Positions 12,477 through 25,828 of a stretch of 64,000 nucleotides of DNA are shown piece after piece. Below the pieces are notes generated by a model. That model was not told the DNA's origin and ran no database searches. It worked only from the letters and a program-made list of their open reading frames with translations. The translations under genes were made by a program, and so were the position numbers. Numbering within the stretch: the first letter of the stretch is position 1; the number at the start of each line of letters is the position of its first letter. The DNA is from Epiperipatus broadwayi (taxonomy: Eukaryota > Onychophora > Udeonychophora > Euonychophora > Peripatidae): positions 62,001 to 126,000 of the forward strand of contig JAQFVV010006852.1 of the NCBI GenBank assembly GCA_028023455.1, in the 5' to 3' direction.

Positions 12477-14220
12477 AAAATATGTAATCTGACGGATTCA
12501 CCAGCTTGACCTAGTTATTAACGACCATGGGCTCGGAATAATGAAAAATGTTTAACAAAGTTTAATGAAATAAATGTAAAAATGAGTATCAAGTTAGTGT
12601 GAATAATTAAAAATGATTAAAGTTAGTCTTAGTAAAATAAAATAACAATCTTAGAATTTTTAAAATGTCAAAGCAACGATAAAATGATTTATGTCAAAAC
12701 CCTCGATTATGTCTTATCGATTATATTGATATCCAGCTCATAAGTCTAGAACATAGTGGAGAGTGATGCAAATAAAATAAATGTGTAAATCAAAATAGAC
12801 AAGCAAAATGAAAATGTTTTTTTTTTTTAAAAAAAATGAAATAAATAAGTATATAATGAAAGTATTAATGAAAATAAAACATTATCAAATAAAATTAAAA
12901 AAAAAGTATATTAATTTAGGATTGAGGTGTGTGTGAGTATTTGGGCAAAGAAATTAAAAGTTGGTTTAAATCAGCACAAAATATATCTGTGTGTTTGAAT
13001 TGCATTATACTTTGCTGCCTACTTCTCTTAACATTACATTTATTACCTAATGATGAAAATAAAAATGAAAAATGCACTCTAGAAAAATAAGAATTTGAAG
13101 TGGTCAATACTTGGGGAAAAGTGATCAATGCACATATTAATTAAGAAAAATGTTCATAAATAAATAAGTAGGTCAAATAGTTAAAATAAAATCGATAAAA
13201 TCAAGTTAAATAAATAAGCGTAAATAAATCTATAGTAAATAATAATGAAGAATGACTAGTAATAAACTGATCGATCTTTATTTTTTATTTTTTATTGAAT
13301 ACACGCATGTTATGATTTACAAATAATATTATAAGATTAGTGTAAATAAATATTTTAAATAATGTTTCTTAAGAGTTATAAATAATAATGTAATATAAAT
13401 AAATAGTGTAAGATATTGTTCATGTGAATTTAAAAATAAGGTTGAAAGATTAATAATAAAAAAATAAAAGTCAATCTAAGGTGAATTAAGAGTGTATAAG
13501 TATACATGTGTATATACACGCACATACACTGGTAATATTCGGTAAATACGATACCTCATGATGCATATCTTAAATGTACTTATCCAGATATCCTTTTAGG
13601 TTATGTTCTTGGCACTGCTGCACCTCATGATGTGTGCAAATAGGGATTTATTTATTATAGATTCTCTGTAAGCAAGTCCAGTAATAACTCGATATCTAGA
13701 ACATTAGTAGGTGTAGAATTATGCTGCATGTATACACATGTGTATGAAGTTATCTATAGCAAAAGGGAATGAGGGTAGTATAGAAATAAGTTTAGTTAAG
13801 GATAAGTTTAAAACTGCCGACTGGATAAATTTTAGTACCCATAATGGACTTGTCAGGGATCATTCCTCTTTCCAAAGCATAAGTAGAAAATGGACAGTTG
13901 AAAATTCCTGCCATTTCACAGTGACCCTTTCTTTTTTCAAGTCCGATCAAGAGACTCAGCAAATGAAGTTTCAATTTTATACACGTGTAAGTCGGTGTAA
14001 GTCAGCGAATCTGCTTCCATGTTGTTTTCCAAAAGATCCATGTGCTTCAAAATTGGTTTGTCCCGGTGGTCATTATCCATGATTTAGATCATTGTGAGCA
14101 ATGTATTCAGCATAGATAGAAGGAAAGGATAGTCAAAACAGATTGCCCTTTAATAAATCTTTACAGTCAAGAATTAAAGTTGCAAGAGATAAAATGGTCA
14201 AAAATGATGCATTTTACTCT
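12477..14220 (+). other. Internal non-coding region of the LTR element
   Basis: A-rich, C-poor DNA with no enzyme motif. An open frame at 13738-14082 (114 residues) and an opposite-strand frame at 13792-13974 overlap here. Neither resembles a known family, and both could be chance. The segment may carry packaging or transport signals, but none can be read directly. Confidence 0.5.
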
Positions 14221-14236
14221 AAAACGGAGGGGGGTG
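14221..14236 (+). promoter_or_regulatory. Polypurine tract
   Basis: AAAACGGAGGGGGGTG lies 3 nt before the 3' LTR start, the expected place and composition for a plus-strand primer. Confidence 0.8.
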
Positions 14237-14239
14237 TAA

Positions 14240-15909
14240 TGTGCCAAGGTCAAATTGGCACATGTATATAAAATAATTTTGTCTAAAAAAAAATTATTTA
14301 TTATTAAAATATGTCGTAAAAGAGTTTGAAAAAAAAATAGAAATTAATAGATTAAAAGGGGAGAGAAGGAGTTTTGTTTAGAAAAGATAAAACTAAGAGT
14401 TCATAGAAGTTAAAGAGTGTTATTATTTTAAATTAAAAGCTTCAACATACAAATCTCTTTTCATTCGAATTGAATAAAAAAAATAGTATTAAAACTAGTT
14501 TTGATGTGTAGAGTAAAATTATATATATATGTGTGCGAATGTAAAATAAATGTATCAGTATTAAATATTATAAATAAATGAAAAATGTATTTAAAAAAAA
14601 CACAGTGGTGTGCTACTAATTAAAGATATGAAAACAACATGTTTTGAAATAGCTACTACTAATTAAACAATCAAACAAAAAACACATTGTCATAGAATTA
14701 GTTATCAATGAAATTTCGACAACACTCATTTGCCGGAGGATATTAAAACAAAAAACACTTTGCAGATATACCAGTGACAGTCTTGTTTTCATTTAGATAA
14801 CAATTTCTATTATGTATTCAGAAACAAAAATGAATTGTTGAGCAGCTTTTGGAAATATACGCTTGTGCTTCAGCCTTTTTGTCCAACAAGATCATCAAAA
14901 CCTGCCTGTGAAATAATGTCTGCATAACAACTCAGAAATCCTCCGTCAAGCATTCAGCTGTCTTCAAGAATAAAACCAATGGTTTTGCATAAAATCTCTT
15001 CAAGAAATGTCCAAATCTATCCGGTTAGATATAATCCATCAGAAACAGCAGAAGCAGCCAACAACAAGCAATATCCACATTTCAAAAATCCTAGGTAAAC
15101 ATTTATTTATTATCATTTATACGTAGTAGCCACTGCTGTAATTCGTAAATATTCAAGATTCAAATTATATGAACTCTATCATATGTAAAATGAACTATTG
15201 ATATGTGTGTTTAAGTTTCAAATGCTATTAATGCTTTATTATTATATTTGTGAATGCTATATGAGTTAATATGTGCGTGATCATTATATCAGTGTTATTA
15301 GTTAAATTAGATAAATACCAGTGTTCTACTATTAAAATCTATAAGAATATCTAAACTAGTTTAGAAGTGTTACTTTAAAAATGTGCATGTGTTAAATCAG
15401 ATTTATAAAGATGTTTAAATTTAGTCAATTAATGTTTGGTAATAACTTATCTTTAAACTTAATTAATGTTAATTAAAATAAAATGTCTTCAAACTTAAAC
15501 TTTATTTGTCGATCAATTCTTTTTACCAACCTTTTATTAATTCTTTCCACCACTAATTTTGTATAATTTTGTTATTGAATTAAAATTAGACTGAGCTAGT
15601 TTTATGGAATGTTTTGAGCACTGGATTATGAGCCTACTGCCTGAATACGTTAGTCTTCAGACTAGCTGGCACCCCGGGGTTTACCCTGAAATAAATAAAG
15701 TATTTGGATAGTAGGGGTTTGAATCTAGCAGCTGAGATGGGCCATTGTTGATAGTTAAAGCTATCAATAAGATCTCCCATTTTGCTCGAACGTGCCGGTT
15801 CATTCACGTAACCTTTATAAGATTATAAATGTATTATGAAGGAGTTTGAAACCGGCCAAAACTTATATATACATATAAGTAAAGAGATTCAGTAGTTTGA
15901 CCCGGTACA
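14240..15909 (+). repeat. 3' long terminal repeat (1670 bp)
   Basis: Begins TGTGCCAAGG and ends CCCGGTACA. It is the same repeat as 9598-11309 with scattered substitutions and the 41-bp gap described there. Confidence 0.92.
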
Positions 15910-15917
15910 ATATATAT

Positions 15918-16016
15918 ATATATATATCACTTATAATAACTTCTTTCATATGCCCTTAAAAAAATTTGTTTGCATCGAAGTGTATATGAAAGAAGTTATT
16001 ATAAGTGATATATAGA
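15918..16016. repeat. Short hairpin next to the LTR element
   Basis: Arms TATCACTTATAATAACTTCT (from about 15926) and AGAAGTTATTATAAGTGATA (to about 16010) are perfect complements extended by ATAT. The loop carries TTGCATCGAAGTG, a motif shared with 4450-4465. Probably a piece of a small repeat tail already present when the LTR element inserted into the adjoining TA tract. Confidence 0.6.
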
Positions 16017-16860
16017 TAAAACAGATAAGTATACAGATAAATGAATAAATAGACACATAGATAGAAATATAGAGATGTAGATAGAGAGATGAACGAATAA
16101 ATCCCTGAATTATATAGATGGATGCACAGCTAGACAGACAGATGAATAGATGAGCTGATAGACAGAAGTAGATAGGTAAATGATTAAGTAATAAGATAGG
16201 CAGATAATTAGACAGGTAGATAGATTGTTATTAGTTTAATAGATAGATAAATACAAAGATAGATGCATAAGTAGATTGATTATTAATAGATGAATGGATA
16301 GATAGATGAATTACTGATAAGTACATAGATACAAAAACAGATATATAAATGGATAGATATTTAACAATTTTTCTGTTTACATATCTATTTATTTATATAT
16401 TGATCTAATCATCCATATATCTGTCCATCCATTCATTTATATCTATCTAGCTACATATCTATATTTGTAACTATATATCCATCCACTTCATTTATCTACA
16501 AATGATTTCATTCTATCTATCTACCTATTGGCTTACATTTTTATCTATGTATCCTGTCTAGATAGATGGATAAATGAATAGATAGTTGAATAGGTAAATG
16601 AATGGATGGATGAATAGACAAGGGGTCATATATAGTTAAATCGACATATAGGTAGATAGTAGATAGATAAGGGAGTAAAGAGATAAATAGAATGGATGAA
16701 TAAGTACAAAAATGAATAAATATATTGATGGATAGATAGATATACAGATGACTGTTGATAGATAGATTATCATATAGGCAAATAGAAAGGTAGACAAATA
16801 GATAAGCTATAAATAGATGGTTAAATAGATAAGCTATAAATAGATGGTTAAATAGATGAT
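16013..16860. repeat. Degenerate GATA/TATC tetranucleotide tract
   Basis: Long irregular runs of AGATAGATA-type units, switching strand sense to TATC near 16380-16550 and back. It looks like an old microsatellite of the same family as the CTAT arrays at 6.7 and 8.7 kb. Confidence 0.8.
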
Positions 16861-17124
16861 CTGAGCTTTACATCACAGCTACTTTGCTATTATTCAAAAA
16901 TAACAAATAAAAAAAATTTCCAAAAATATTTACAGATGTTTATGATTATTAGTAACAAACAAATAATTACATCGAATTTAGAGAAACTCAATTAATAAAC
17001 ATTTATAAAATCAAAAAAAAAGCGTCCACATTAATTTTTGTTTGATGGATGAATGATTGAAACGACTGACATGAAGACAATAAATCTAAAAACAAACATT
17101 CTAACTTCACATCTACTGTGATAT

Positions 17125-18070
17125 TTACAGAAAGTATATTTATTTACTGATCAAAAATGATCAATATAATGTATTTCTCATGTAATTTTTGTAAAGATTT
17201 CACTCATGCAAGGGTTCCTATTAATTTAAGATTATTAAAATTTTAAACTTTGTTTCAATTTTTTAGTCTGATATTATTGTTCCTTTTTTTATCATGTCAA
17301 ATAATAAATGTCAAAGCTAACCCTTGGGAATGTTCTGACTTTAATTTTTTCTCTACCAGAACACTTCTGCAGTTGGACAGAGTTTGCATGCTTTGAGGTA
17401 ATAAAAAATGGTATTTTTATATCAAAGTAGTTTAATAATTTTTAATTTTTGTTTTTGTTAATCAAGTGTTATCTGATTTTAGAATTTTATTTATTGACTT
17501 TAATACTTATTATGCACTTAGTAATTTATTATTTGTTGGGCAGATAGATATTATTTGCTAAATTATTGCTTTTAAAAAAATTAACTTGCATACTTCTACA
17601 TGTTTTTTCATCACAATTTTTATGTTGGCTTATAAATTTCTTATCTTAATTTTTTAATTGCTTATAATACAGCTTTATTTATTAATTTTATTATTTATTA
17701 TAAAATTTGTAATTTTTTAATTGTTGGTGTAATATTTACTAAAATATTGGTATTGACCCCTCCCCCATTTTTTTTTTATATCTTAGGATTTTAATATTAT
17801 ATATTGACCAGAGTAACTAATTTGAAATTTTTCTGGTCAAATTATTGCAATAGTAGGACATGCACTACTTTTTTATAATTTGGATTTTTGGGGATCATGT
17901 GATGAAGCTAGCAAATAGTACTTATGTCATTTTCCAATTGCTGATATTTGTCAAATAATGTTTTTTTTAATTTGATTTTTTTATGATGCTTATTTCCATG
18001 AAATTTCTGGGTGTTCTTTTATTTTTTGATGCAAATTGCAATTTTTAAAATAGATTAGACAGGTTATTAA
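17125..18070 (+). repeat. P repeat, plus-strand copy
   Basis: Aligns with the reverse complement of 5450-6175 (shared blocks GATCAAAAATGAT, GATTTCACTCATGCAA). The end near 17990-18060 (CCATGAAATTTCTGGGTG, then GATGCAAATTGCAATTTTTA) also resembles the Q family end at 8467-8515, so P and Q may be parts of one longer unit. Confidence 0.6.
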
Positions 18071-18719
18071 CAATTCCATCAAATTAAAAACAAAATCAAT
18101 TAACAGTTAAACAACATTCATAATTTAAAAAAATAAATAAAAAGTGCTTTAATTTTTGTTTGTTACTTATTTGTACCTACTTTACATTTGCATGTCAAAG
18201 GTTTAAAATGCTTGGTATGATAAGAACAAACAGGACACAGTGTCATCATCTTCCTCACTGACATATGTACTGATAACATTATAAATTATTAACATAACAA
18301 TCATATTACTTTAAGATTATAAACATTTTAAAGTTTAATATAAATTTGTTTTCATTTTTAAGTTAATATTTTTTTACTGCTCTAAATAATAACCAAGATA
18401 AAAGAGCCTCTGTGTCAATGTCATGATCATCCCAGCAATCTTTTGTCACTGTTCTTTTCTTTTGGTTGTTGTATGGGAAAGTAAAACATCACCTTGTATG
18501 CATTGAGTTAACATAAAATTTATTTGAATTTTCAATAAACTTACAATAAAATATATATTTTAATATTTGATTGGATTATTAAGTTTAATATTTAATAAAC
18601 TAATAAGTACTTATATCTGATTTTTATATCTTAGTTTTTATTTTGGTTTAGCAATTTTTTATTCATTTTGGTTTTATATTTTTATTTATTAATTTAAAAA
18701 CTTAGTAAATATAATTTTT

Positions 18720-19405
18720 TTAATCAAATATATGTTACATTATTAATTTTTTGATCATATTTTAATTATTAATATGTTTGATATATTGATTTCCAGAGGT
18801 ATTTGATTTATTTTTTTCTTTTGGTCATGTGATTTTACTAACATTTTTGTTGTCATTCACTAATAGTAGTTGCTAACTATTGTTTTTTTCATATTTGATT
18901 ATGGTAGTAATTTGATGTTTTGGTCATGTGATTTTGCCAGCAAATTTATATATTTTTTACATTGATATATTTGCTAAACATGTTTGATATTTTAATTTCT
19001 AAAGATATTTGAATTTTTTTGTTTTGATTGCATGATTTTGCTAACATGTTTGAGGGCCATTTATTAATAATAGTTGCAAATTTGGTTTTATGTTGATTAT
19101 GGCAGTAATTTGATGTTTTGGTAATATGTGATTACCCATATAATTTTTTTTAATTGTTATATCTTCTAATTACTAATATTTACTATATAGTGTTTTTTTT
19201 AGTTTAAATTTTTTTATTTTGCTTATTTGTATGAAATTTTCATGTTATTTTTTTTAAAATTTTTGATGGAAATTATTGGATAAAATAACTGTAACACTTT
19301 GCATCATTAGTAGGAATGCAGTATTATCTGACATTCTTTATGGCTTAATTGTATAAATGATAGTTTTAAGACTGTCCTTAGAAACCAAAATGGTGGAGAG
19401 CACAT
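18720..19405 (+). repeat. Q repeat, plus-strand copies
   Basis: Two diverged tandem units (around 18780-18960 and 18980-19150) share TTTGATATTTTGATTTC-like, GGTCATGTGATTTT and TTTGATGTTTTGGT blocks with 7290-8500. The tail through CCTTAGAAACCAAAATGG and GAGAGCACA matches 8612-8651. Function unknown. Confidence 0.7.
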
Positions 19406-20824
19406 TTGAAATGGATATTCATTGTCTTCGTATTCATAATCTATGATTATTTTTAAAGAAAAAAAATACAATAGGTTTTCTAGATTTAATTTCTACACAC
19501 TTATAAATAAGTACCACTTATAAACTATGTAGCACTAAGAATATATACATATATAATATTTCTGAAATAATAGTATGCATGTATACACATTTATTAATGC
19601 AATACTTAAAAAAAATTATTTATACAGTTAAAAATTCCTGCAGGATAAAATATGTACAATGTCTTTTCTGTTTTTTATTCTTATTATTTGATACTTTTTC
19701 GTTCTTTTATTTTTATCTTTGATTTCATTATCCAGGTTTGTTTAAAAATTATGTTGTACTATATTTTGTTTTATTATTTCAATAATGATTTGTTATTTAT
19801 TTATTTTACTATTCATTATGTATGTACATATTAGATCTTTTATACATGCTTTTTATGTATCTTTTTTAATATACAAATAAAAACTCTTAATGGAAGATAA
19901 TATATAGATATAACTTATAAACAGTCATGATATTAAGACAGAATCATTACCCCTAGCATAGTTTTACCTTCAAATTTATATTTATAGCCCAGATCAAAAA
20001 AGATATTTCACCTCATCTAATTTTAATAAAAATAGAATCCATTTAAAGGAGCAACAAGATAACACCAATATTGTTTAACGCTAGACATCTAAATATTTCG
20101 TCTATCACCCTTAGGAATACATATTTCCTTGATCACAAAGCCATCTTAAGAATAAAAAAAAATCAGATGATTCGACATTTTTATTAATATTACATTTTTT
20201 ATTTTTTATAGTATAATTAATGACATTTTTTTTAATAATCTTATTTCTAATAAGTGTATTTAACTAGTTTTCTATCTAATATGAAAATAAATATTAAACA
20301 TTATATCTATTAACTCTTTATTTATTACAATTCTCAGATAAAAAGTAAAAAAAAGATTCGGTCTTATTAATTATTCTGAGTAAGCGATAAAATGTCATTT
20401 TCAGATTAAACAAATACTAAATTATTCAGTAATTAGACATTATAAAAACAAATCTTCAAAACTAATTGATTTAGCTAATTTTCAAGTCTGAGATCACACG
20501 ACTTGATTATTTACGAACTTTCTAGATGGAATTCATAATCTCTATTGTGCTGTAACAAAGAACAGATAGGATATTAATTAATTGCTGGAAGCATTGCCTG
20601 TTAACGACCAGCTCAAATTATTTTAATATCTTATTCTTGTAATAACGTAGTAAAAAAATTAAAACAATATTATATATTAACTTAGCATATTTTAAAATAT
20701 AAAATTTGGATTTCTATGTAAATTAAAATACTAACAGCTTACAGACATTATGAATTTAATTCTGTCTTCCATGTATACATAAAATATAAAGGAAGTATTG
20801 AATAATTATAGAATTCTTTTACTT
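19406..20824. other. AT-rich non-coding DNA
   Basis: No gene, splice-flanked exon or repeat supported. The short frame at 19652-19834 is hydrophobic low-complexity and typical of chance frames in T-rich DNA. Confidence 0.45.
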
Positions 20825-20839
20825 AAACTATAGACTTGC

Positions 20840-20907
20840 GTCTTGCATTGGTGGTAGAGAGGTCGTGGGTTCGCGTCCCGGCCGATGCTATGACACTTAA
20901 AAAAAAA
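20840..20907 (+). mobile_element. tRNA-Gly-derived retropseudogene / mini-SINE with poly-A and target duplication
   Basis: A tRNA-like core at 20845-20888 has a 7-bp acceptor stem (GCATTGG with CCGATGC) and GGGTTCG in the T arm. Both ends resemble animal tRNA-Gly (GCATTGGTGGT... and ...CCCGGCC-ATGC), but about 26 nt covering most of the D and anticodon arms is missing, so it cannot be a functional tRNA. A short tail TATGACACTT and an A-run follow. The 15-mer AAACTATAGACTTGC at 20825-20839 is repeated at 20908-20922, a clear target-site duplication from L1-type retroposition. It could be a minimal SINE copy or a one-off processed tRNA. Confidence 0.88.
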
Positions 20908-20922
20908 AAACTATAGACTTGC

Positions 20923-22393
20923 TTTAACTAGAAAATTTTAACATGCAAAATATTTTTAATTTATTTTTATTGATAGAATGCAAATAACTAGTTAAAACTA
21001 ACAAAAAAAATAGCTTATAGATTAATATATATATATATGTTTCAAAAGATCGAATAAGTAAAGTTTCTTGTAAAAAATCCTGTTAAATAGATTATTTAAA
21101 ATTGCAATAACAAATGTTTAAATCATTTTAAGTTAATGAAATAAAGCAGAATTTAATTTTTATTAAATTTATACAGAAAAAAGTTTAGACAATAACAAAT
21201 GTGAGAATAAAATTGTATTTATTGCAAATATAAACTATGCCCAAGTTAATTTCACTGTACTTAATACTTTCAAAACAGAACTGCTGTTAAATCCTTATCT
21301 TTAAAAACATGGATAAAGCACAAACCCACCATTAATATGCAACATTAGACATAAGTTGTATGATAGACACTATGTAATATATTCAGAGATATGATCGTTC
21401 CCACTTACCATGTGATAAAAGAAATCTCACAGTATTAATATGCACATCATTATTAAAGTAAGATTTATTAAGGCTATAACCTTAAGACTATGTGCCTGAA
21501 AAAAATGACAGTAGGGACCTCTGCAAATCTTTAACACAAGATTTATTTAAAAGACAAGAGAAATGACAATGAAACTGTTTTGACTACAAATATATATATA
21601 TATGAAAGTGGAGATGGTCTTCTTATCCTTAGTTATTTAGAGTACCTTCTAGTGTATTCACCATCCTTGTACATTTTCTGAGACAGAACTTAATCTTGAT
21701 TCTTTCAGTTCCAGATTTACTTCTTTCCAAACCTATATCTGTATTTGGATCAGGAAATTCATTTGGTGATTTATCAAGAGTTGTTAGTTTTCTTGGGCTA
21801 ATGTAAATTTGTGAGCACCTAATTATTTTAGTTTTTCCCATACTCCTTATGCTGGTTCGCCTTTTTCTATATTTGCAATATGGATGGAATCTATAGGCAT
21901 GATTCACATTCATACATCCAATGTGCATGTCATTTTTACCTTTTTATGAGTTTTGTTTTATTATAAATGCCCTCTGTGTAACCAAAAATATTTTGTAGAT
22001 TGATTGCTCATAACAAGGTATTTAGTAGCTCTACGAGCTACTCAATGGATTGGCAATTGGGACCAATCCCTTAAGAGGCAATTTTTTTTTCATAATCTGT
22101 AAGATCGAGTCATCAGTTTAATAATGGGCAATAAAGGGACTAAATTTAGTTACTTGGCATCTGGTGAAATTGATAAATGTCTGTCCATGCATCTTTCTCA
22201 ATATCATTAAGGAAAAATGACATTCCTATGATAAATGAAGACATATTTTGGGCTACCATGCTAATCTTATATCTAAACAATCAAAATATTTCCTAACTTT
22301 TAACTCATAAGCATAACAACTAGTTATCATAATGCATTAACTAAATGGATTACAAAGCAAATAATCATTAATAATCAAAATTATACTTATAGT
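20923..22393. other. AT-rich non-coding DNA
   Basis: An open minus-strand frame at 21629-21928 (99 residues, basic, with no motif I recognise) is the longest object. It lacks splice or promoter context, and its length is within what chance gives here. A small hairpin TAGTAGCTCTACGAGCTACT lies near 22025. Confidence 0.4.
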
Positions 22394-22401
22394 CTCTATA
22401 G

Positions 22402-22799
22402 CAGGGGTCCCCAACCCTATGCCCGTGGGCACCATGGCGCCCGCAGACCATTTTACGTGTGCCCGCCACTATCCGAACACAATTAAAAATTATTTATCTG
22501 ATACAAATAAATTTAATTTTTAAAATTTCTTATAAATTATTGTATTATATTGTAATCAAATTGTAGGGCATACTATACTTTTACAGCATAAAAATATAAA
22601 CGTTAATTATGTTAAAATTTTATTTTTGAAATAAATATTTTTTTGTACATTATGTGTATTATTAACAATATCCAACTATAAATTAACATTGAAAAAATAA
22701 ATGGTGCCCACCCCCTAATATTGAAAAAATAAATAGTGCCCGCCACCTGGCCGGTATTATAGAATGTGCTCTTAAGTGCAAAAAGATTGGGGACCCCTG
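22402..22799. mobile_element. hAT-type miniature DNA transposon (398 bp)
   Basis: Terminal inverted repeats are CAGGGGTCCCCAACCC on the left and GATTGGGGACCCCTG on the right. The 8-bp target duplication CTCTATAG lies at 22394-22401 and 22800-22807. The CAGGGGTCCCCAA end is the hallmark of a widespread hAT subgroup, and 8-bp duplications are diagnostic of hAT. Near the ends are GC-rich GTGCCCGCC-like blocks. There is no transposase frame, so it is non-autonomous. Overlapping minus-strand frames at 22612-22970 run through the element and are not genes. Confidence 0.95.
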
Positions 22800-22807
22800 C
22801 TCTATAG

Positions 22808-25800
22808 CATAGTCTTTCTGAATTCTGAGCTGATCCTTGTAGATACAGTAATCCCATGAATAATTCCGTGTGCACATTAAATCCAACAAATGAAACCATG
22901 GCAAGTTATTTAAATTAATTCTATGAAATAATCCATTGGGATCTAATATAATATTCAATTCAGAAAACATATAGTTACTAATCCATAGCGTTTCATCTAA
23001 GAGACTCTCACTATCCCATTATATTATCCGATTCATTCAAATGAGGTAGTAATTTCCAAATCATCTGTTTTGTTCCTTTGAGATATTTGCCATTCCTTCA
23101 GCTAGGATTTTATTTCCTATTTTCATATCATTTAAACAAGTTTTATCACAATTTGGAGGCATATCAATTAAGTTTTTTTTGTCTCTACAATTGCATATTT
23201 CGGCCAGGTTATTAAGTTTCACTTATTATTTGAAGAAAATTTTGAGCAATATATTCCTTAATTTCTTTTTTTTTATCAACCATATCTCCTTTTGGTATAA
23301 CATATTAAATTTTGATAACATCCTCAATATTTCTTTTATTGATAGTTTTTGTTTCATATGGAACTAGTGATAGAAATAATATTCCAGGTGGGGTCTAACA
23401 TATACACTTTATATTACAATTTCAGTTCTGCTCTTTTCTTGAATAAGTTTTCTTTTTTTTTCTAATACCAAACATCATAATTAATTGACTGGAGGAAATG
23501 CTAATACAATTTAGAATTTCCATATTTTCCTTAAAGTAACTTTTAGTCTTCGGCAAATACGGTACTATTTTCCAATCCATTGTGATGACGTCGGTCATTT
23601 TGAAGACCATGATCATGATTAATTTTGAAAAGAAAAAACATATACCTGATATAAAAAGTTTAAGCATGCATTATATTTTAATAATAATATACCATTTGAT
23701 TCAATATTTTGGAATCAGAGATTGGAGTCAGTACAGATGATAATATTTCTATATTATATAAATTGTAGATTGTAGATATACAAGCACACCCAAGAAAAAA
23801 ACAGAACAAACACCCCCTCCTAAAAATGTCTGAGTTTTATGATCTTGACTTGTCCATCAATCTCTGATCCATGCCTTCTGTCAATTAAATTTTATATCCC
23901 AATTTTAATTAGCTATTCCTTATTGTTGTAACATTAAGGGTCTACATTCAGACAGACATCACATGGTTTCTATGAAATGTTTTCCTGCTCTGAATGAAAA
24001 TCACTTGAGAGAGCTAAATAAAAAAATAATAATAATAATGATAAAAAAAAATACTTAGCAGACTAACTTTGAACTCAATATTTTAAATGACAACTTTCTG
24101 CTATAGATTTGAAATTTAGATAAAATTATTGCTCTCTCAACAAGCTTTTGAATGATACCTCACACCCTTATTAAGATTAATTATTTTTATAATTAAAATT
24201 TGTCATTCATTCACAATTTGCATGTACACACATGTGATTCTGTTCAATCAATTCTAACACTTTGTCTTAAACTTTAATTCAACACTCAAATTTTTTTCTA
24301 TGGTTATTTTATAGCTAATCTTTACTTCCCAAACAGATCCATTTTTCCCCCAATTAAATTTGTTTTTTTACTAATTAATGATTCTATCAATCCTGTAAAA
24401 TATTTATCCCACCCTTTATCCATTTTACTCATTAACAACTACCACTTAAATATACTCAATAAATAATTACATAGTCATTTTGACTGCTCAAGACCCTTTA
24501 TATATATATAAATATATATTTATATTTACGAATAAGCTACTTTCATTTTGAGCATTTACAACTGAAATTGCATTACACATTAAATAATTACTAAGGTTTA
24601 TCCAAACTTTAATGTTTACTTAAAATTATTATTATTTAAACATTTTTATCAGGACTTTAACATATTACATGAGGAATTTTTTTTAGCTAAACTACTAATA
24701 GCAATATAGGTTTCAAACTTAGGAAACTTTGGTGAAAACCAACAGTCACAATATATATATCTGTGAATTATTTAGGTAACTAATGTATTTTACTTTCTAT
24801 TAAATTGTAGACAATATAATTTATTTAAAACTTTTATTTAAATCCAGAAGTATTTAGATAATTACCCCTAGTCTTTCAGGTTGATATACAAAACCATTTA
24901 ATATTTATCTATAAATATAGCAAGGTATTACCTTCTGTGACTAAATATTCATGTGTAAAGAATTCATAATTATCTGTTATTTATAACCTAAAGTGTTTTC
25001 TATTCATTAAAAAATATATTTGTTTCCATATTTGGATGAGGATTATTTTTTATAGCCTGCCTTTGTTGCAAAATATTTATATAAATATTTTTAAAAAATT
25101 TGTAATTTGTAAAATATATATCCAAATTCATATTTTATTAAGATACACATGATTTCATTTCTTTTAACCCCATGAAGATATTTCAAACTTTATTAAAGAT
25201 CAAATGTAGTTATTATATTTTTTTTTTCAAAAAAGTACATTATCACACATTATTTTTAAGCCTAGCCTTACATCTAAAAATCATCTTATCCATACTATTA
25301 CAAAGCTCTAGACAATGGGAAAATATGAAAATAGATCTTAAATAATATTTATACTAACCTTCTTATATTTTTAGAAATCACCATTAATCAATATAATTTA
25401 ACGTCAAATATCATAGGAATCATGTTATTGAAAATTAAAAAAAAAACAATAAACACTTTAAACTTTTATTTATTTTTATAAAAACATAGTTGATAATGAC
25501 GATCTGCTTATTTTAAATTACTATATATACTAGATAAGTTATCTGCTTATTTTATCAATCATTTATAAACTAAACTCGCTAGCTATAAAAAGATAATTAT
25601 TAACATATTATATTAGAAAGTAATTTATGCTAATTTAAAATTAAAAAAAGCATTTGCCCGTTTTATTTTTTATAAATAAGCATAACTGTATCACAAAAAA
25701 ATCATGCAAATCTTTTTTTTCTTCTTTTTTTTTAAAAAAAAAAGAAAAGAAAAACATAAAAATAACAGCTAAAACAAAGAATAATGAAAATCTTATAATA

Positions 25801-25828
25801 AAAATACTAAAAGTTTTTTTATTTATAT
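22808..25828. other. AT-rich non-coding DNA
   Basis: Nothing supported as coding. Short frames at 23179-23367 and 23422-23667 are low-complexity. A TA-rich run lies near 24500. It ends at the presumed start of the second LTR element. Confidence 0.45.

Larger units (their letters stand above)
9598..15909 (+). mobile_element. Non-autonomous LTR retroelement (6.3 kb, complete ends)
   Basis: Two direct repeats of 1712 bp (9598-11309) and 1670 bp (14240-15909), both TGTGCC...GGTACA, flank 2.9 kb of internal DNA. A primer site follows the 5' LTR and a polypurine tract precedes the 3' LTR. ATAT lies on both outer sides (9594-9597 and 15910-15913), consistent with a 4-bp target duplication in a (TA)n tract. 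The interior has only a broken lysine/glutamate-rich gag-like frame; no protease, reverse transcriptase, RNase H or integrase motif is visible. Ends, PBS type and 4-bp duplication fit a Gypsy-like (Metaviridae) large retrotransposon derivative needing another element's enzymes. The family is inferred from structure only. Confidence 0.92.

Noticed and set aside
13738-14082. 114-residue ORF as an LTR-element protein
   Set aside because: No enzyme or structural motif; another open frame overlaps it on the other strand.
21629-21928. 99-residue minus-strand ORF as a gene
   Set aside because: Many chance frames of this size occur in the window; no splice, promoter or family support.
22612-22970. 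Overlapping minus-strand ORFs
   Set aside because: They run through the hAT miniature element and its edge, with no conserved product.
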